A stretch of 64,000 nucleotides of DNA from the NCBI RefSeq assembly GCF_019039035.1, contig NZ_JAHNZT010000017.1, forward strand, positions 1 to 64,000, read 5' to 3'. The position numbers were made by a program, and so were the translations under genes. Shown here piece by piece: positions 8,940 to 17,986 of the stretch (position 1 is the stretch's first letter; every line of letters starts with the position of its first letter). A model generated the notes under the pieces. That model ran no database searches and had not been told where the DNA came from. It saw only the letters and a list, made by a program, of their open reading frames with translations. The DNA comes from Citreicoccus inhibens. Its GTDB lineage: Bacteria; Myxococcota; Myxococcia; Myxococcales; Myxococcaceae.

Positions 8940-10282
8940 GCCGCGGCCTCCGTGCCTGGCGCCGCCGAGGGGGCGGGCGTGAGCAGGGGCAGGTTGAGGC
9001 GCGCCACCGTGCCCTCGCCCGGCGTGGAGCGCAGCTCCAGCGAGCCCCCCAGTTGCTCCGCCAGCGAGCGCGTCAGGAAGAGGCCCAGGCCCATGCCCTC
9101 ACCGGGCGCCTTGGTCGTGAAGAACGGCTCGCCCGCGCGCGCCAACACCTCGGCGGGCATGCCCGCGCCCGTGTCGCGCACCTCCACCCGCGCTCCGCTC
9201 GCTTCGGCGCGCACGCACAGCGCCACGGAGGCGTCATGCGGCGAGGCCTGGAGCGCGTTCTTCACCAGTCCGCGCAGCACGCGGGACAGCGCGCGCGGTG
9301 GGCCATGCACGCGCGCCTCGGTCAGCTCCAGAGGCAGGTCCACGCGGACGCGCTCCGGGGTGGGCAGCTCCGCCAGCGTGCGCTCCACCAGCGCGCCGAG
9401 CGGCATGTCGTGGAAGGCCTCGCCCAGGGTCTGGCCCGCGTCCGCGGACATCTGCACCAGCACGTCCCGGCACCGGTCCACCTGCTGACGGATGAGGCGC
9501 AGGTCGTCGCGCACCGAGTCCGACGCGCCCGCCGTGGACAGCGCGCGCTCCACTTCCTTGGCCACCACCGCGATGGTGGACAACGGGGTGGACAGCTCAT
9601 GCGCCGCGCCCGCCGCCAGCGTGGCCAGCGACGCGACCTTCTCTCGCCGCGAGTGCTGCGCGCGCGCCAAGGCCAGCTCCTGCTCGCGCTCGCCCAGGGC
9701 GCGGGTGACGCGCTGGACGAAGTAGACGATGAAGCCCGCGGCCACCGCGAAGGCCACCCACATGCCGTTGAGGTGCAGCCGCATCAGCTCCGCGTGGTCC
9801 GGCCGCACCAGCCCCGGAATCAGGTCCACGTCCTGGAGCACGAACAGCGAGCCGAAGGCGCCCAACGTGAAGGCGAGCAGTCCCCACGTCCAGCGCGCCG
9901 GCAGCAGCACCGTGCCCAGCGCCACGTTCACCAGGTACAGCGTGGTGAAGGGGTTGTGCGTGCCGCCGCTCAGCGCGAGCAGTCCGGTGAGCACCAGCGT
10001 GTCCCAGAGCATCAGCCCGGCGATGACGCTCTCGGCCACGCGGGGCGCGCGCGTGAGCCAGGCGCGCACCGCGGCGTTCGTCACCGTCTCGGCGAGCAGG
10101 AGCACCGCGAGCGCCGACACGGGCAGCGCCAGCTCCAGGCCATACGCCGCCACGGCGATGACGAGCGCCTGCCCCATCAGCACGCCCCACCTGAGGCGCA
10201 GCAGCCACTTGAGGTTCAGGCGCGCGCGGGCGCTGGGGTCGCCTGTCTCGGGGGCTCGCGTGGGAGGGGCGGACGTCGTCAT
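8936..10282 (-). CDS. regB: RegB/PrrB/ActS-type redox-sensing histidine kinase
   Basis: 448 residues. The start at 10282 overlaps the upstream lipoprotein stop as ATGA. About six membrane helices (30-190) include GGTHNPF at 106-112, the quinone-binding signature of RegB. The H box is GAAHELSTPLSTI with His228, and the conserved redox box QQVDRCRDVL carries the reactive Cys271. The ATPase domain follows (KNALQAS, GLGLFLTRS). Together these identify a RegB-class sensor that is switched by quinone binding and cysteine oxidation. It phosphorylates RegA, encoded next. An outer-membrane barrel protein and a lipoprotein in the same operon are unusual partners. Confidence 0.92.
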   Translation of the reverse strand: MTTSAPPTRAPETGDPSARARLNLKWLLRLRWGVLMGQALVIAVAAYGLELALPVSALAVLLLAETVTNAAVRAWLTRAPRVAESVIAGLMLWDTLVLTGLLALSGGTHNPFTTLYLVNVALGTVLLPARWTWGLLAFTLGAFGSLFVLQDVDLIPGLVRPDHAELMRLHLNGMWVAFAVAAGFIVYFVQRVTRALGEREQELALARAQHSRREKVASLATLAAGAAHELSTPLSTIAVVAKEVERALSTAGASDSVRDDLRLIRQQVDRCRDVLVQMSADAGQTLGEAFHDMPLGALVERTLAELPTPERVRVDLPLELTEARVHGPPRALSRVLRGLVKNALQASPHDASVALCVRAEASGARVEVRDTGAGMPAEVLARAGEPFFTTKAPGEGMGLGLFLTRSLAEQLGGSLELRSTPGEGTVARLNLPLLTPAPSAAPGTEAAA

Positions 10283-11025
10283 GGCACCGGAGGGGACATG
10301 GCCACGGAGCGGGCCACGCTGTCCAGGGCCTCCGTCGCCGCGCTCGCCGCGCTCAGGTCCACGCCGTCCAGCCACGTGTCATAGGCCAGGGTGAGGACCC
10401 GCTCGGCCCGAGGGCTCTCGGCCGACAGCGTCAGCCCGTCCAGGACGACCTCCACCGTGGCCACGTTGGACGACGTGAGGAGGAAGGGCCGGCGCTCGCC
10501 TCCGCCGGCCGGGCTCACCGTGCCCTCGAGCCACAGGCTGTTCCCCGCCATGTCCACGTCCACCGAGGCCGCGGGCAGCCCCTCCGCGTCCTCGTCCGCG
10601 GGCTCGAAGCCCACGCGCACGCGGCAGTAGCGCCCCGGCGGCGGACGCAGCGTTCCCAGCTCGAGCACCTGCCCATCCGGTCGCGCGAGGTCGATGACAT
10701 GCGGGGCGCCCAGGCGCTTCGGGCTCGCGGTGCTGTGCGCCTCCGCGGTGCCGATGGGCGACAGCGCGCGCAAGAGGCGCCACGCCGCGCCCTCCGCGCA
10801 GGGCTTCAGCTCCACGCTGCCCACGGTGACGAGTCCGCGCGTGAGCACCACGCGCTCTCCATTGGCGCGCACGAACTCGCGCGCGGTGCCCGGCTCCTCC
10901 GCGCGCGTCTGTCGCGGCGCGAGCGCCAGGCCCAGGGTGAGCTGCAGTCCGTCCTCACGCTCACCACAACTGGCGAGGCACAGGAGCGCGAGGGCGGCCA
11001 GGGGCTTCACGGGACAAGACCTCAC
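10279..11025 (-). CDS. Lipoprotein of unknown function in the regBA operon
   Basis: 248 residues from a GTG whose last bases overlap the preceding gene's stop (GTGA, 11022-11025). The signal peptide ends LCLASC (Cys20), a lipobox. The mature part is beta-rich with a domain like periplasmic DUF4382-type beta-sandwiches (RVGFEPADEDAEG; FLLTSSNVATVEVVLDG), but I do not assign it firmly. No catalytic motif is visible. Its tight coupling to the barrel protein upstream and RegB downstream suggests that all four proteins serve one pathway, perhaps an envelope metal or redox function sensed by RegB (inference). Confidence 0.75.
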   Translation of the reverse strand: MRSCPVKPLAALALLCLASCGEREDGLQLTLGLALAPRQTRAEEPGTAREFVRANGERVVLTRGLVTVGSVELKPCAEGAAWRLLRALSPIGTAEAHSTASPKRLGAPHVIDLARPDGQVLELGTLRPPPGRYCRVRVGFEPADEDAEGLPAASVDVDMAGNSLWLEGTVSPAGGGERRPFLLTSSNVATVEVVLDGLTLSAESPRAERVLTLAYDTWLDGVDLSAASAATEALDSVARSVAMSPPVP

Positions 11026-11918
11026 AAGTCGTAGGCGAGGGAGACCTGCGCGATGGGCGTGGGCGCCACCCGGCCGCGCAGTTGGTTGAGGAAGGGGACG
11101 CGCACGCCGGCCTGAAGGGTGACGTCCATCGTCGGGCTGAAGAGGAGATCCGGCGACGCGTAGGCGATGAAGCCCCCGCCGTTCTCCTCGCGCACGCCAT
11201 GCGTGTCATTGGCGGCCTCCAGGCGACTGTCCACGCCCAGGCGCACGGCCCAGCGCGTGCCGGGCTGATACTGCGCGGCCAGCGCGGTGCGCAGCGAGGC
11301 GCCCGCGCGGAAGCCCTCGCGCCCGCGCGTGGGGAGGAAGCCCAGGGCGCTGGCGGCGAAGGACCAGGTGCCGCGGAAGCCCTGCCACGACAGGCCCGCC
11401 ATGGGGTCCACCGAGCCGCTGCCCGGCTGCGCATCCAGGCCCAGCACCGAGCCGTCGCGCGCGTGCAGCACGGGCGCGGTGGGCAGCTTCACGCCCGCCA
11501 CCACGCTGACGAGCTGGTCCGGCGAGAACTCCTTGTCCTTCCACACGAAGGCCTTGGCGCTGACGTCCACCTCGCCCACGCCCCAGCCCCGCTCGCGGGT
11601 GAGGCTCACGTCGCGCGTCTCTCGCAGTTGCAGGGGGAGGTTGGCGGCCAACACCAACCAGGAGCGGGGCGCGTAGGCCACGGCCACGTCCATGCGCAGC
11701 TCGCGCAGGCGCAGCGCGTCCTCGCCGTCCCGGCCCAGGGTGTGGCCCCACGCGCGCAGCGTGGTGGACAGACGCAGGCGGCCCTCGAAGGGCTGCTCGT
11801 CCCCCATGGAGGTGAGCGTAGGGTCGCCGCACGCGCACGTGGCGCAGGCCCACGCGGAGGACGCGGGCGCGAGCACCAGCGCGCCGGTCAGCATTGCGAT
11901 GAAGGAGGAGGCTTTCAC
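11022..11918 (-). CDS. Outer-membrane beta-barrel protein with Cys-rich N-terminus
   Basis: 298 residues from the GTG at 11918; earlier in-frame starts would add a low-complexity Arg/Pro leader. The signal peptide (SSFIAMLTGALVLAPASSAWA) leads to CATCACGDPTLTSMG, a CxxCxC cluster at the mature N-terminus that could bind a metal or form disulfides. The remainder shows alternating strands (LRLSTTLRAWG, LVLAANLPLQL, VSVVAGVKLPT) and ends in YDL, fitting a small barrel. It is first in the operon with the lipoprotein, regB and regA. Substrate unknown. Confidence 0.75.
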   Translation of the reverse strand: MKASSFIAMLTGALVLAPASSAWACATCACGDPTLTSMGDEQPFEGRLRLSTTLRAWGHTLGRDGEDALRLRELRMDVAVAYAPRSWLVLAANLPLQLRETRDVSLTRERGWGVGEVDVSAKAFVWKDKEFSPDQLVSVVAGVKLPTAPVLHARDGSVLGLDAQPGSGSVDPMAGLSWQGFRGTWSFAASALGFLPTRGREGFRAGASLRTALAAQYQPGTRWAVRLGVDSRLEAANDTHGVREENGGGFIAYASPDLLFSPTMDVTLQAGVRVPFLNQLRGRVAPTPIAQVSLAYDL

Positions 11919-12139
11919 GACGGGCGGCAGGATAGCGACGGCCCGGTGGGGTCCGCTGTGGCGTGTTGTCGCAGGGCACGCGGGGGTCCACCGGGAAACG
12001 CGGAGGACGCGGGAGTGTCCGGAGGGTGACCGGCCGCTCGGGCGGTGCCTGCCGCATCGCGCCCCGGGGGCCACCTTGAGCAAGAGGTCCGCCCGTGCGC
12101 GCGAGGAGGGCGGGCGGCGGGAGTCGCACGGAGGACGTC

Positions 12140-12574
12140 ATGGGCCTGCTCGCACCGATTGGCCGGTTGCTCTTCTCGGCCATCTTCATCACCAGCGGCC
12201 TGAGCCACTTCATCCAGTTGGATGCGATGACTGCCTATGCGCAGAGCTCAGGCATCCCAGACCCACGCAACGCGGTGCTGGTCTCGGGCGCGGCGCTGGT
12301 GCTGGGTGGCTTGTGCGTGTTGCTGGGCTTCTTCGCGAGGCTGGGCGCGGCGGTGCTGGCCGTGTTCCTCATCGCCTCGGCCTTCATGGTCCACAAGTTC
12401 TGGCTCATGACCGATGCGGCGCAGGCCCAGAACAACCTCATCCACTTCATGAAGAACCTGTCCATGGCGGGCGGGGCGCTGCTCATCGTCTACTTCGGCC
12501 CCGGGCCGTACAGTCTGTCGCGTCGTCGGCGCGAGGACGGACTGGGCGGCCCGCGCATGGGCTTGCGGCACTGA
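12140..12574 (+). CDS. DoxX-family membrane protein
   Basis: 144 residues. The ATG at 12140 is preceded by GGAGG. It has four hydrophobic helices with the family signature RLLFSAIFITSGLSHF at the N-terminus and KFWLMTDAAQAQNNLIHFMKNLSMAGGALL near the third and fourth helices. DoxX/YphA-type proteins are inner-membrane proteins linked to thiol-redox or quinone metabolism in some bacteria, but most members lack a defined reaction. It is flanked by divergent and convergent unrelated genes, so context adds little. Confidence 0.85.
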   Translation: MGLLAPIGRLLFSAIFITSGLSHFIQLDAMTAYAQSSGIPDPRNAVLVSGAALVLGGLCVLLGFFARLGAAVLAVFLIASAFMVHKFWLMTDAAQAQNNLIHFMKNLSMAGGALLIVYFGPGPYSLSRRRREDGLGGPRMGLRH

Positions 12575-12583
12575 GTCGCGCGC

Positions 12584-13495
12584 TCACCCGGTCGCGGCCA
12601 TCGCGGCGGCGTGCAGGGTGAAGAAGGCGACCTCGGGCGTGCTGCCCCGGCGCAGGTACGGGCCGCCGAAGCCGAAGCCCAGGCCCTGGTTCACGTAGAG
12701 GTGATTGCCATTCACGCTGTAGTGGCCGCGGATGTACGGCTGGCCCGCGCGGCGGAACAGCGCCTCGGTGAGGCCGCGCACGATGAACTGTCCGCCGTGC
12801 GTGTGTCCGGAGAACTGCACCAGGCCCTCGCCCGCGGGGAGCTTCTCCACGGTGGGCGGCGTGTGGGCCAGCACCAGCCGCGTGCCCGACGAGGGCGCGC
12901 CGCGGAAGGTGCCCTGCACGTCGTCGTTGCCGGTGAGGCCGTCATCCACGCCCAGCACGGTGACGGGCGCGCCGCGCACGTCCACCACGCGGTGCTCGTT
13001 CTGGAGCACCGTGTAGCCCATCTGCTCGAAGCCCTCGCGCAGGTACGGCGCGTTGACCCAGTGGTCGTGGTTGCCCATCACGACGAAGACCGGGCCCGCG
13101 AGCCCCGCGAGCAGCTCGCGCACGCGCGGCAGCGGCTTGGGGCTGTGGGTGACGTAGTCGCCCGTGAGGAAGACGAGGTCCGGCGCCTCGGCGTTGACGG
13201 CGGCCACGGCGCGGCGGATCCGCAGCTCGGAGGTGGCCTGCCCCACGTGCACGTCCGAGAGCTGGGCGATGCGCAGCCCGTGATGCGCGGGGTGGATTCC
13301 CCGGAGGTGGAGCACGTGCTCGGTGAGGGCGAAGTGGTCGCGCCAGCGCAGCCGGTCCGGGCGCAGCGGATCCACCCCGTTGCGCGCCACGACCTCGTTG
13401 CGGGCTCGCGAGCCTGCGGTCGCGTCGTCGGACGCGTCCTTCCGGGAGAGGAGGGACGAGGCAGGGGAGCGGCGGCGGGTGAGTCTCAGGCGCAT
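12584..13495 (-). CDS. Calcineurin-like metallophosphoesterase
   Basis: 303 residues. The ATG at 13495 has GGAGGA 10 bases upstream; the frame is open further but that extension looks non-coding. All dimetal motifs are present: LSDVHVG (D-x-H), TGDYVTHS, GNHDHW, LAHTPP and SGHTHGGQ. The spacing fits the YkuE/LpxH-like cytoplasmic-face phosphoesterases. An Arg-rich N-terminus without a clear signal peptide precedes the domain. Possible substrates are phospholipid headgroups or nucleotides; the sequence does not say. It converges on the DoxX gene with a 9-base gap. Confidence 0.88.
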   Translation of the reverse strand: MRLRLTRRRSPASSLLSRKDASDDATAGSRARNEVVARNGVDPLRPDRLRWRDHFALTEHVLHLRGIHPAHHGLRIAQLSDVHVGQATSELRIRRAVAAVNAEAPDLVFLTGDYVTHSPKPLPRVRELLAGLAGPVFVVMGNHDHWVNAPYLREGFEQMGYTVLQNEHRVVDVRGAPVTVLGVDDGLTGNDDVQGTFRGAPSSGTRLVLAHTPPTVEKLPAGEGLVQFSGHTHGGQFIVRGLTEALFRRAGQPYIRGHYSVNGNHLYVNQGLGFGFGGPYLRRGSTPEVAFFTLHAAAMAATG

Positions 13496-13728
13496 GCGGT
13501 GTCGTGTCCTCCGGCGCACGAGGTGAACAGGGGCCGAGTCTAGAGAGCCGACCGGGGTGGGTTGAAGTCGGGAAAGCGAGGCACGATCGCTGTCCGGACA
13601 GCCGGCACGGGAGGCTCGGGACAACCCGGCCGCGCGCGCGAACATTTCCCTGCCCTCGGGGGCGCGGACGTGGCGCGGCGGGCACCCGGGCGAGCGTCCG
13701 CCGCGGGGCCCGGAGCGTCAGGGGCGGC

Positions 13729-15186
13729 TCAGTAGCCGCGCAGCACGTACACCTTGCTGTTCACGCGGACGAAGAGCATCGAGGGCGTGACGGTGGGGTC
13801 GTAGAGGAGCTGTTGGATTCCGCCGCCCTTCACGCCGCTGACCTTCTCCAGCGTGCGGTCCGGCTTGATGCGCCACAGGCCATCGCCGTCGGTGCCCACG
13901 AAGAGCGAGCCGTCATCCGTGGCCGCCAGCGCGTTGATGCTCCGGCTGCCCAGGTCTTCCACGCGCGTCGTCGCCTGTACCTTCAGCGTGTACGCGCCGT
14001 TGCTCTGCTGGCGACGCTGCGTGTCCAGCCGGAACAGGCCCTCGGTGTGGCTGCCCACGTAGTAGGCGCCGTCCTTCGTCTGCTCGAAGGCGCGCCAGAA
14101 GGCGAAGGGCACCTCGCCGCTGCGGTAGGTGTCATCGCCTCCGTTCACGGGCTCGACGAAGGTGTTGAGCGTGTAGAACGCGCCCTTGTCCTCGAAGTGC
14201 CACAGGGCCATGTCCGGGTTGGGGACGATGATGCCAATCTTCCAATCGTTACCGATGAGCACGGCGCCGTCCTGCCCGATGCCCAGGCCATACGTCAGGC
14301 CCGTGCGCTGCGACCAGCTTCCATCGTCCTTCTTCACCCAGAACACCGGGTGGCGGTGGCTGCTGTACGTCAGCCCCCGGATGCGCGTCACGCCGTGGTT
14401 CGTGCCGATGTAGACCTCGCCAGCGTAGGGCCCGCGCATCACCCGCGCGCACGAGTAGATGCTGCGGTCTTCGTCGTAGTGGTAGTCGTTGCTGTTGTGG
14501 ATGCCCAGCGGCGCGTTCCCCGTGGGGCGGCTGCTGCCCATGGACTGGTACAGGTGCTCCTGGAGCGTCACCGCGCCTTGGAGCGCGTCCCACTGGACCA
14601 CGTCCATGTCGCCCTGCTGGTAGTAGTTCCAGTTCGCGGGGTCGTAGCCGGGCTCGCCCTCGCTCGCGATGCGGTTGCCACCCGGGATGTCATCGCCCGC
14701 GCGGTAGCCCACGTACGCCTGCCCCGCCGCGCCGCCGCAGATGACGGTGGACGTGTAGCCCTTGCCCGCCTGGCCCACGTTCTGGGTCCAGACGACCTTC
14801 TTCGTGTCCGCGCTGAGCATGCCGATGCGACTGCCCGCGAGCAGCCAGATGTTGTGCGCGGCATCGACCGTGAGCGACTGGACATGGTCCAGGCCGTAGC
14901 GGTCCGTGTAGTTGAGCACGGGGTCCTGAGGCCACGGGCCGGCGGGATCCACCGGGGGCGGGCCCGCGTCCGGAGGCTCGCCCGCATCGGGGAGGGGGCC
15001 CGCGTCCGGAGGCTCGCCGGCGTCGGGGAGGCCCGCGTCCGGGGGCTCGCCCGCGTCTGGATCCGTCGTCGGCTCCTCCACGGGAGGGTCCTCTCCATGA
15101 GGCCGGGTGGGGGTCTCCGAACTCCCACACGCCCACGCGCCCGCGACCACCAACCCGATACACGCGCCCAGCACTCGTCGAATCAC
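13729..15186 (-). CDS. Lipoprotein with Asp-Ala-Gly-Glu-Pro linker and beta-propeller-like domain
   Basis: 485 residues. The GTG at 15186 has a strong GGGGAGG 6 bases upstream; an upstream extension is open but lacks signals. The signal peptide ends VVAGAWAC (lipobox), followed by ~60 residues of DAGEPPDAG-type repeats, a surface linker common in myxobacterial lipoproteins. The rest (~80-485) has recurring blades of the form aHNIWLLAGSRIGML, GEVYIGTNHGVTRIRGL, GAYYVGSHTEGLFRLDT and DGSLFVGTDGDGLWRIKPD. These resemble two-component-regulator propeller (Reg_prop) repeats and suggest a seven-bladed propeller that binds a ligand or protein outside the cell membrane. Function unknown. Confidence 0.85.
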   Translation of the reverse strand: MIRRVLGACIGLVVAGAWACGSSETPTRPHGEDPPVEEPTTDPDAGEPPDAGLPDAGEPPDAGPLPDAGEPPDAGPPPVDPAGPWPQDPVLNYTDRYGLDHVQSLTVDAAHNIWLLAGSRIGMLSADTKKVVWTQNVGQAGKGYTSTVICGGAAGQAYVGYRAGDDIPGGNRIASEGEPGYDPANWNYYQQGDMDVVQWDALQGAVTLQEHLYQSMGSSRPTGNAPLGIHNSNDYHYDEDRSIYSCARVMRGPYAGEVYIGTNHGVTRIRGLTYSSHRHPVFWVKKDDGSWSQRTGLTYGLGIGQDGAVLIGNDWKIGIIVPNPDMALWHFEDKGAFYTLNTFVEPVNGGDDTYRSGEVPFAFWRAFEQTKDGAYYVGSHTEGLFRLDTQRRQQSNGAYTLKVQATTRVEDLGSRSINALAATDDGSLFVGTDGDGLWRIKPDRTLEKVSGVKGGGIQQLLYDPTVTPSMLFVRVNSKVYVLRGY

Positions 15187-15339
15187 CGTGACCTCCCCTC
15201 GAGGCCGCAGAGCAAGCGGTGTACCGGGGGCGAGGCGGGCGGGGAGGCCGCGCGGCATGGGAACGCGCCTGCCCACGTCGAGGCACCGCGTGGGCATGCG
15301 TTGAGCACTTCCGCGCCCAAGGACGCTCCCGAACGTGCC

Positions 15340-15813
15340 TCAGTCGACGAGGTGCATCGGCGCGTTGGGGCCCGAGTTGGAGCCGCTGGGGCCCGAGGGC
15401 GTGCTGGCGATGACCTCCACCGCCACGGGCGAGGCGCCGTTGAGCTGGAAGCGCGCGCGCACGGGCAGGCCCTCGGGGATGGCATCCGCCTTCACCCGCT
15501 TCCCGTCGAGCCAGACCTGGGTCGGGTCCTTCACCGCGAGCTGCGCGGGCGGCAACCCGGAGCGCTCCACGGTGATGTGGCCGCGCTTGGCTTCCTTCAC
15601 GGTGCCGTGCAGGTCGAACGCGGAGGCGGCCTGGAACGTCTCCGCCTCGCGCTGTTTGGAGGCCGCGTCCTGGCCCACGACCTTCTTGGCCGTGTCTTGG
15701 ATGGCCGGTCCCACCTGGGTGGCGTCCACGCCCGTGCTGTGACTCGAGCTGCTCGACTGCGCCAGCGCCGTCGTGGCCAGACACACGCCCAGCAGGCAGA
15801 GGTGCTTCTTCAT
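15340..15813 (-). CDS. Small secreted protein of unknown function
   Basis: 157 residues. The ATG at 15813 has GGGAG upstream. A clear cleavable signal peptide (KKHLCLLGVCLATTALAQ) is followed by a Ser/Gln-rich stretch and a helical part, then a beta-rich C-terminal half (HGTVKEAKRGHITVERSG; VWLDGKRVKADAIPEG) with an OB-like feel, ending in a Ser/Pro/Gly tail. I do not recognise the family. It lies between the propeller lipoprotein and the Fur-family gene, same strand, with 131-153-bp gaps, so it probably has its own promoter. Confidence 0.8.
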   Translation of the reverse strand: MKKHLCLLGVCLATTALAQSSSSSHSTGVDATQVGPAIQDTAKKVVGQDAASKQREAETFQAASAFDLHGTVKEAKRGHITVERSGLPPAQLAVKDPTQVWLDGKRVKADAIPEGLPVRARFQLNGASPVAVEVIASTPSGPSGSNSGPNAPMHLVD

Positions 15814-15944
15814 GTGCTCGCTCCCGTCCGTCTCGAAGTGTCGAGAATGACGGTGGGCAGGCGTCACGGCCGCGCCAAGCGACGGATGGGGCGGCGCGAT
15901 GCGCCGCGCCGGCACGGCGGCGAGAGAGCGAGCGCTCGGGCGGC

Positions 15945-16394
15945 CTACGCGCAGCGATCGCAGAGGCCGCGCAGCTGCACCTCGACGTGACGCTGGGCCA
16001 CCGCGCGCGGCACGCCCCGCGCGGAGGCGATGCGCACGGACTCGTCGGGGAGGCACGCGACGGTGCCGCAGTCCGTGCAGGTGAAGTGGGGGTGCGTGCC
16101 CGCATGCTCGGCGCCCGCGCGCTTGAGCTCGAAGCGCCACACGTGGTCGCCCAGGTCGGCGCGGTTGACGAGCCCCGCCTCGGTGAGGTCCGTCAGGTTG
16201 CGGTAGAGGGTGACGCGGTCGTAGCCGTCATCGCCCAGGGACTCCACCAGGTCCGCGTGGCTCATGGGCGCGGTGGCCCCCTCCAGCTGTCGCAGCACGG
16301 CCACCCGAGGCGCGGTGCTGCGCAGGCCCGCGGCGCGGATGCGTTCCTGGAGGTCAGCGAGCTTCATTGGCGCGGCGTTCTTCTTGGCACCCAT
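15945..16394 (-). CDS. Fur-family metalloregulator (Fur/Zur/PerR)
   Basis: 149 residues, typical Fur length. The winged helix (LRSTAPRVAVLRQLEGATAPMSHADLVESL, YDRVTLYRNLTDLTEAGLV) is followed by the dimerisation domain with HPHFTCTDCG and a second pair near the C-terminus (GLCDRCA), giving the structural four-cysteine zinc site. Sensor-site histidines are present (AGTHPH). It should bind DNA as a metal-loaded dimer; which metal or peroxide it senses cannot be decided by eye. It may use ATG at 16394 or an internal ATG at 16367. Confidence 0.9.
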   Translation of the reverse strand: MGAKKNAAPMKLADLQERIRAAGLRSTAPRVAVLRQLEGATAPMSHADLVESLGDDGYDRVTLYRNLTDLTEAGLVNRADLGDHVWRFELKRAGAEHAGTHPHFTCTDCGTVACLPDESVRIASARGVPRAVAQRHVEVQLRGLCDRCA

Positions 16395-16805
16395 GGGGCG
16401 TCCGCATAGCGCACCTGCCGCGCGGATTCACGCGGCTTGAAATGAGACGGCGCGCTTGGAGCCCGGCTGGCTCCGGAGGCGCGGTGCACTTGCAGCTCGG
16501 TTGCTGCTGCGGTCCGTGTTGCTAGTGCGCGCGCGGGGCATCGTGGGAGGCGGTGGTGCCCTCCGGTTCAGGCGTGGGTCCGTGGTCGCGGGACGGCGCG
16601 GACCCGGGTGGGGTGATGACGCGCACGGACACTCCGGGCGCTCGGCCTCGTGGGGCGGTGTCAGGTAGTGCCCATCGGACGGTGCCTGGGACCGGAGTCT
16701 GTATGCCTTTTCGGCGCATTTCCCGTATCCACCCACGAAGGTCCAGCCGGGTCATGAATGCCTGAGGGACGAGGCTGGCGGGGCAGTGTGCCGAGGGAGG
16801 TCCCG
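16395..16805. other. Intergenic region between fur-family gene and PilZ gene
   Basis: 411 bp between divergently oriented genes. No frame has convincing protein character on either strand, and I see no RNA gene. The promoters of both neighbours should be here. A GGGAGG ribosome-binding site at ~16796 serves the plus-strand gene. Confidence 0.45.
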
Positions 16806-17969
16806 ATGATGCCGGCAGCACACCAGGTTCCCGAGCCGTCGGCCGTGGAGCAGCCCTCGCGGCGGCGGCTGGTGTGGGTGGGGAACATGGGGGACGCGTG
16901 GTTGTCGCTCTCCCGGGTGGCGAGGTTGCTCGACTGCGAGCCGGTGGCCACGGGCTCGCTGGCCATGGCGCGCCGCGAGGTGCAGAACTCCCGCCCGCGC
17001 ATGGTGCTGGTGCACTGGAAGCTGGTGACGCCGGGGGGGCCTGGGCCGCGCACGCAGCTGGGGCTCTCGGGGGTGCCGTTGGCGCTGGTGGTGGACCGCG
17101 ACGCGCCCGCCGAGGTGCTGGAGGCCGCCGAGCGCGACGGCGTGGAGGACTGCCTCGTGGCGCCCGTGCGCGCCTACGAGGTGGCCGCCCGGCTCGCCGC
17201 GCTGGCCGGGGAGCGCTCCGCCCCCGAGGCCCGCGTGGTGGAGCGGCACAGCCCTCGGCTCCTGCTCGTGCTGGGGCCCGGTGGAATCCGCGGCGGGGGC
17301 GGCTTGGGTTCGCTCCTGGAGTCGTGTGGCCACCTGCTGCTCTATGCGTCCACGCTGGAGGGGGGCGTGGCGCGGGTGGCGGAGGGCGGCGTGACGCCGC
17401 ACCTGGTGCTCTTGTGCGAGGACGACGTGCCGCCCGGCGCGTTGGCGCGGCTGCGCGCGGGCCTGCGCGCGCAGCCGGGGCTGGCCCGCGTGCCGGTGGT
17501 CCTGCTCACGTCCAACACCGTGGGGTGCGAGGAGGGCTCGGACGGCGTGGTGCGGCTGAGCCTGCGCGCGCTGCGCCCGGCCGCGCTGCTGGCGCACCTG
17601 CACGCGATGCTGGGCCGCGAGCTGGCGCACCTGCGGATGGAGGAGCGGGTGTCGTTCTGCTGCCCGCTGGAGTTCCGCGCGAGCGGGCCGCGCGCCGGAG
17701 AGTGGGTCTCCGGCTTCTCCGCCGGGGTGAGCCCCGGCTCGCTCCTGGTGCGCACGTGGGTGCCCGCGAAGGCCGGCGCGGCGGTGGCGCTGCGCATCCA
17801 CCTGCCCACCACCCGGGACGTGCTGGAGGCCGAGGGCGTGGTGGCCTGGGCCCACCCGTACGCGCCCCGAGGCCCGCTCTCCTATCCCCGGGGCATGGGC
17901 GTGCAGTTCCTCGGCATGGGGTCGCAGCGGCTGATGCACCTGCGGCAGCTCTGCCGAGCCACGGAGTGA
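16806..17969 (+). CDS. PilZ-like protein with two degenerate receiver domains
   Basis: 387 residues. The ATG at 16806 has GGGAGG 6 bases upstream. Residues ~10-115 and ~125-265 each look like a receiver fold (RLVWVGNM...LVHWKL...ALVVDRD; RLLLVLGPGG...LVLLCEDD...PVVLLTS), but neither has the full Asp/Lys set. The C-terminal ~115 residues resemble a myxobacterial PilZ domain (PLEFRASG, FSAGVSPGSLLVRTWVP, GMGVQFLGM). The c-di-GMP RxxxR and D/NxSxxG motifs are not clear. It lies 17 bases upstream of a single-domain receiver and is probably in an operon with it. A scaffold or c-di-GMP effector role is inferred. Confidence 0.75.
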   Translation: MMPAAHQVPEPSAVEQPSRRRLVWVGNMGDAWLSLSRVARLLDCEPVATGSLAMARREVQNSRPRMVLVHWKLVTPGGPGPRTQLGLSGVPLALVVDRDAPAEVLEAAERDGVEDCLVAPVRAYEVAARLAALAGERSAPEARVVERHSPRLLLVLGPGGIRGGGGLGSLLESCGHLLLYASTLEGGVARVAEGGVTPHLVLLCEDDVPPGALARLRAGLRAQPGLARVPVVLLTSNTVGCEEGSDGVVRLSLRALRPAALLAHLHAMLGRELAHLRMEERVSFCCPLEFRASGPRAGEWVSGFSAGVSPGSLLVRTWVPAKAGAAVALRIHLPTTRDVLEAEGVVAWAHPYAPRGPLSYPRGMGVQFLGMGSQRLMHLRQLCRATE

Positions 17970-17986
17970 CCCTCGCTGGAGGACCC

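Noticed and set aside
14940-15070. GC-rich repeats in the propeller lipoprotein as a CRISPR or structural repeat
   Set aside because: They encode the in-frame DAGEPPDAG linker of a lipoprotein and have no spacers.
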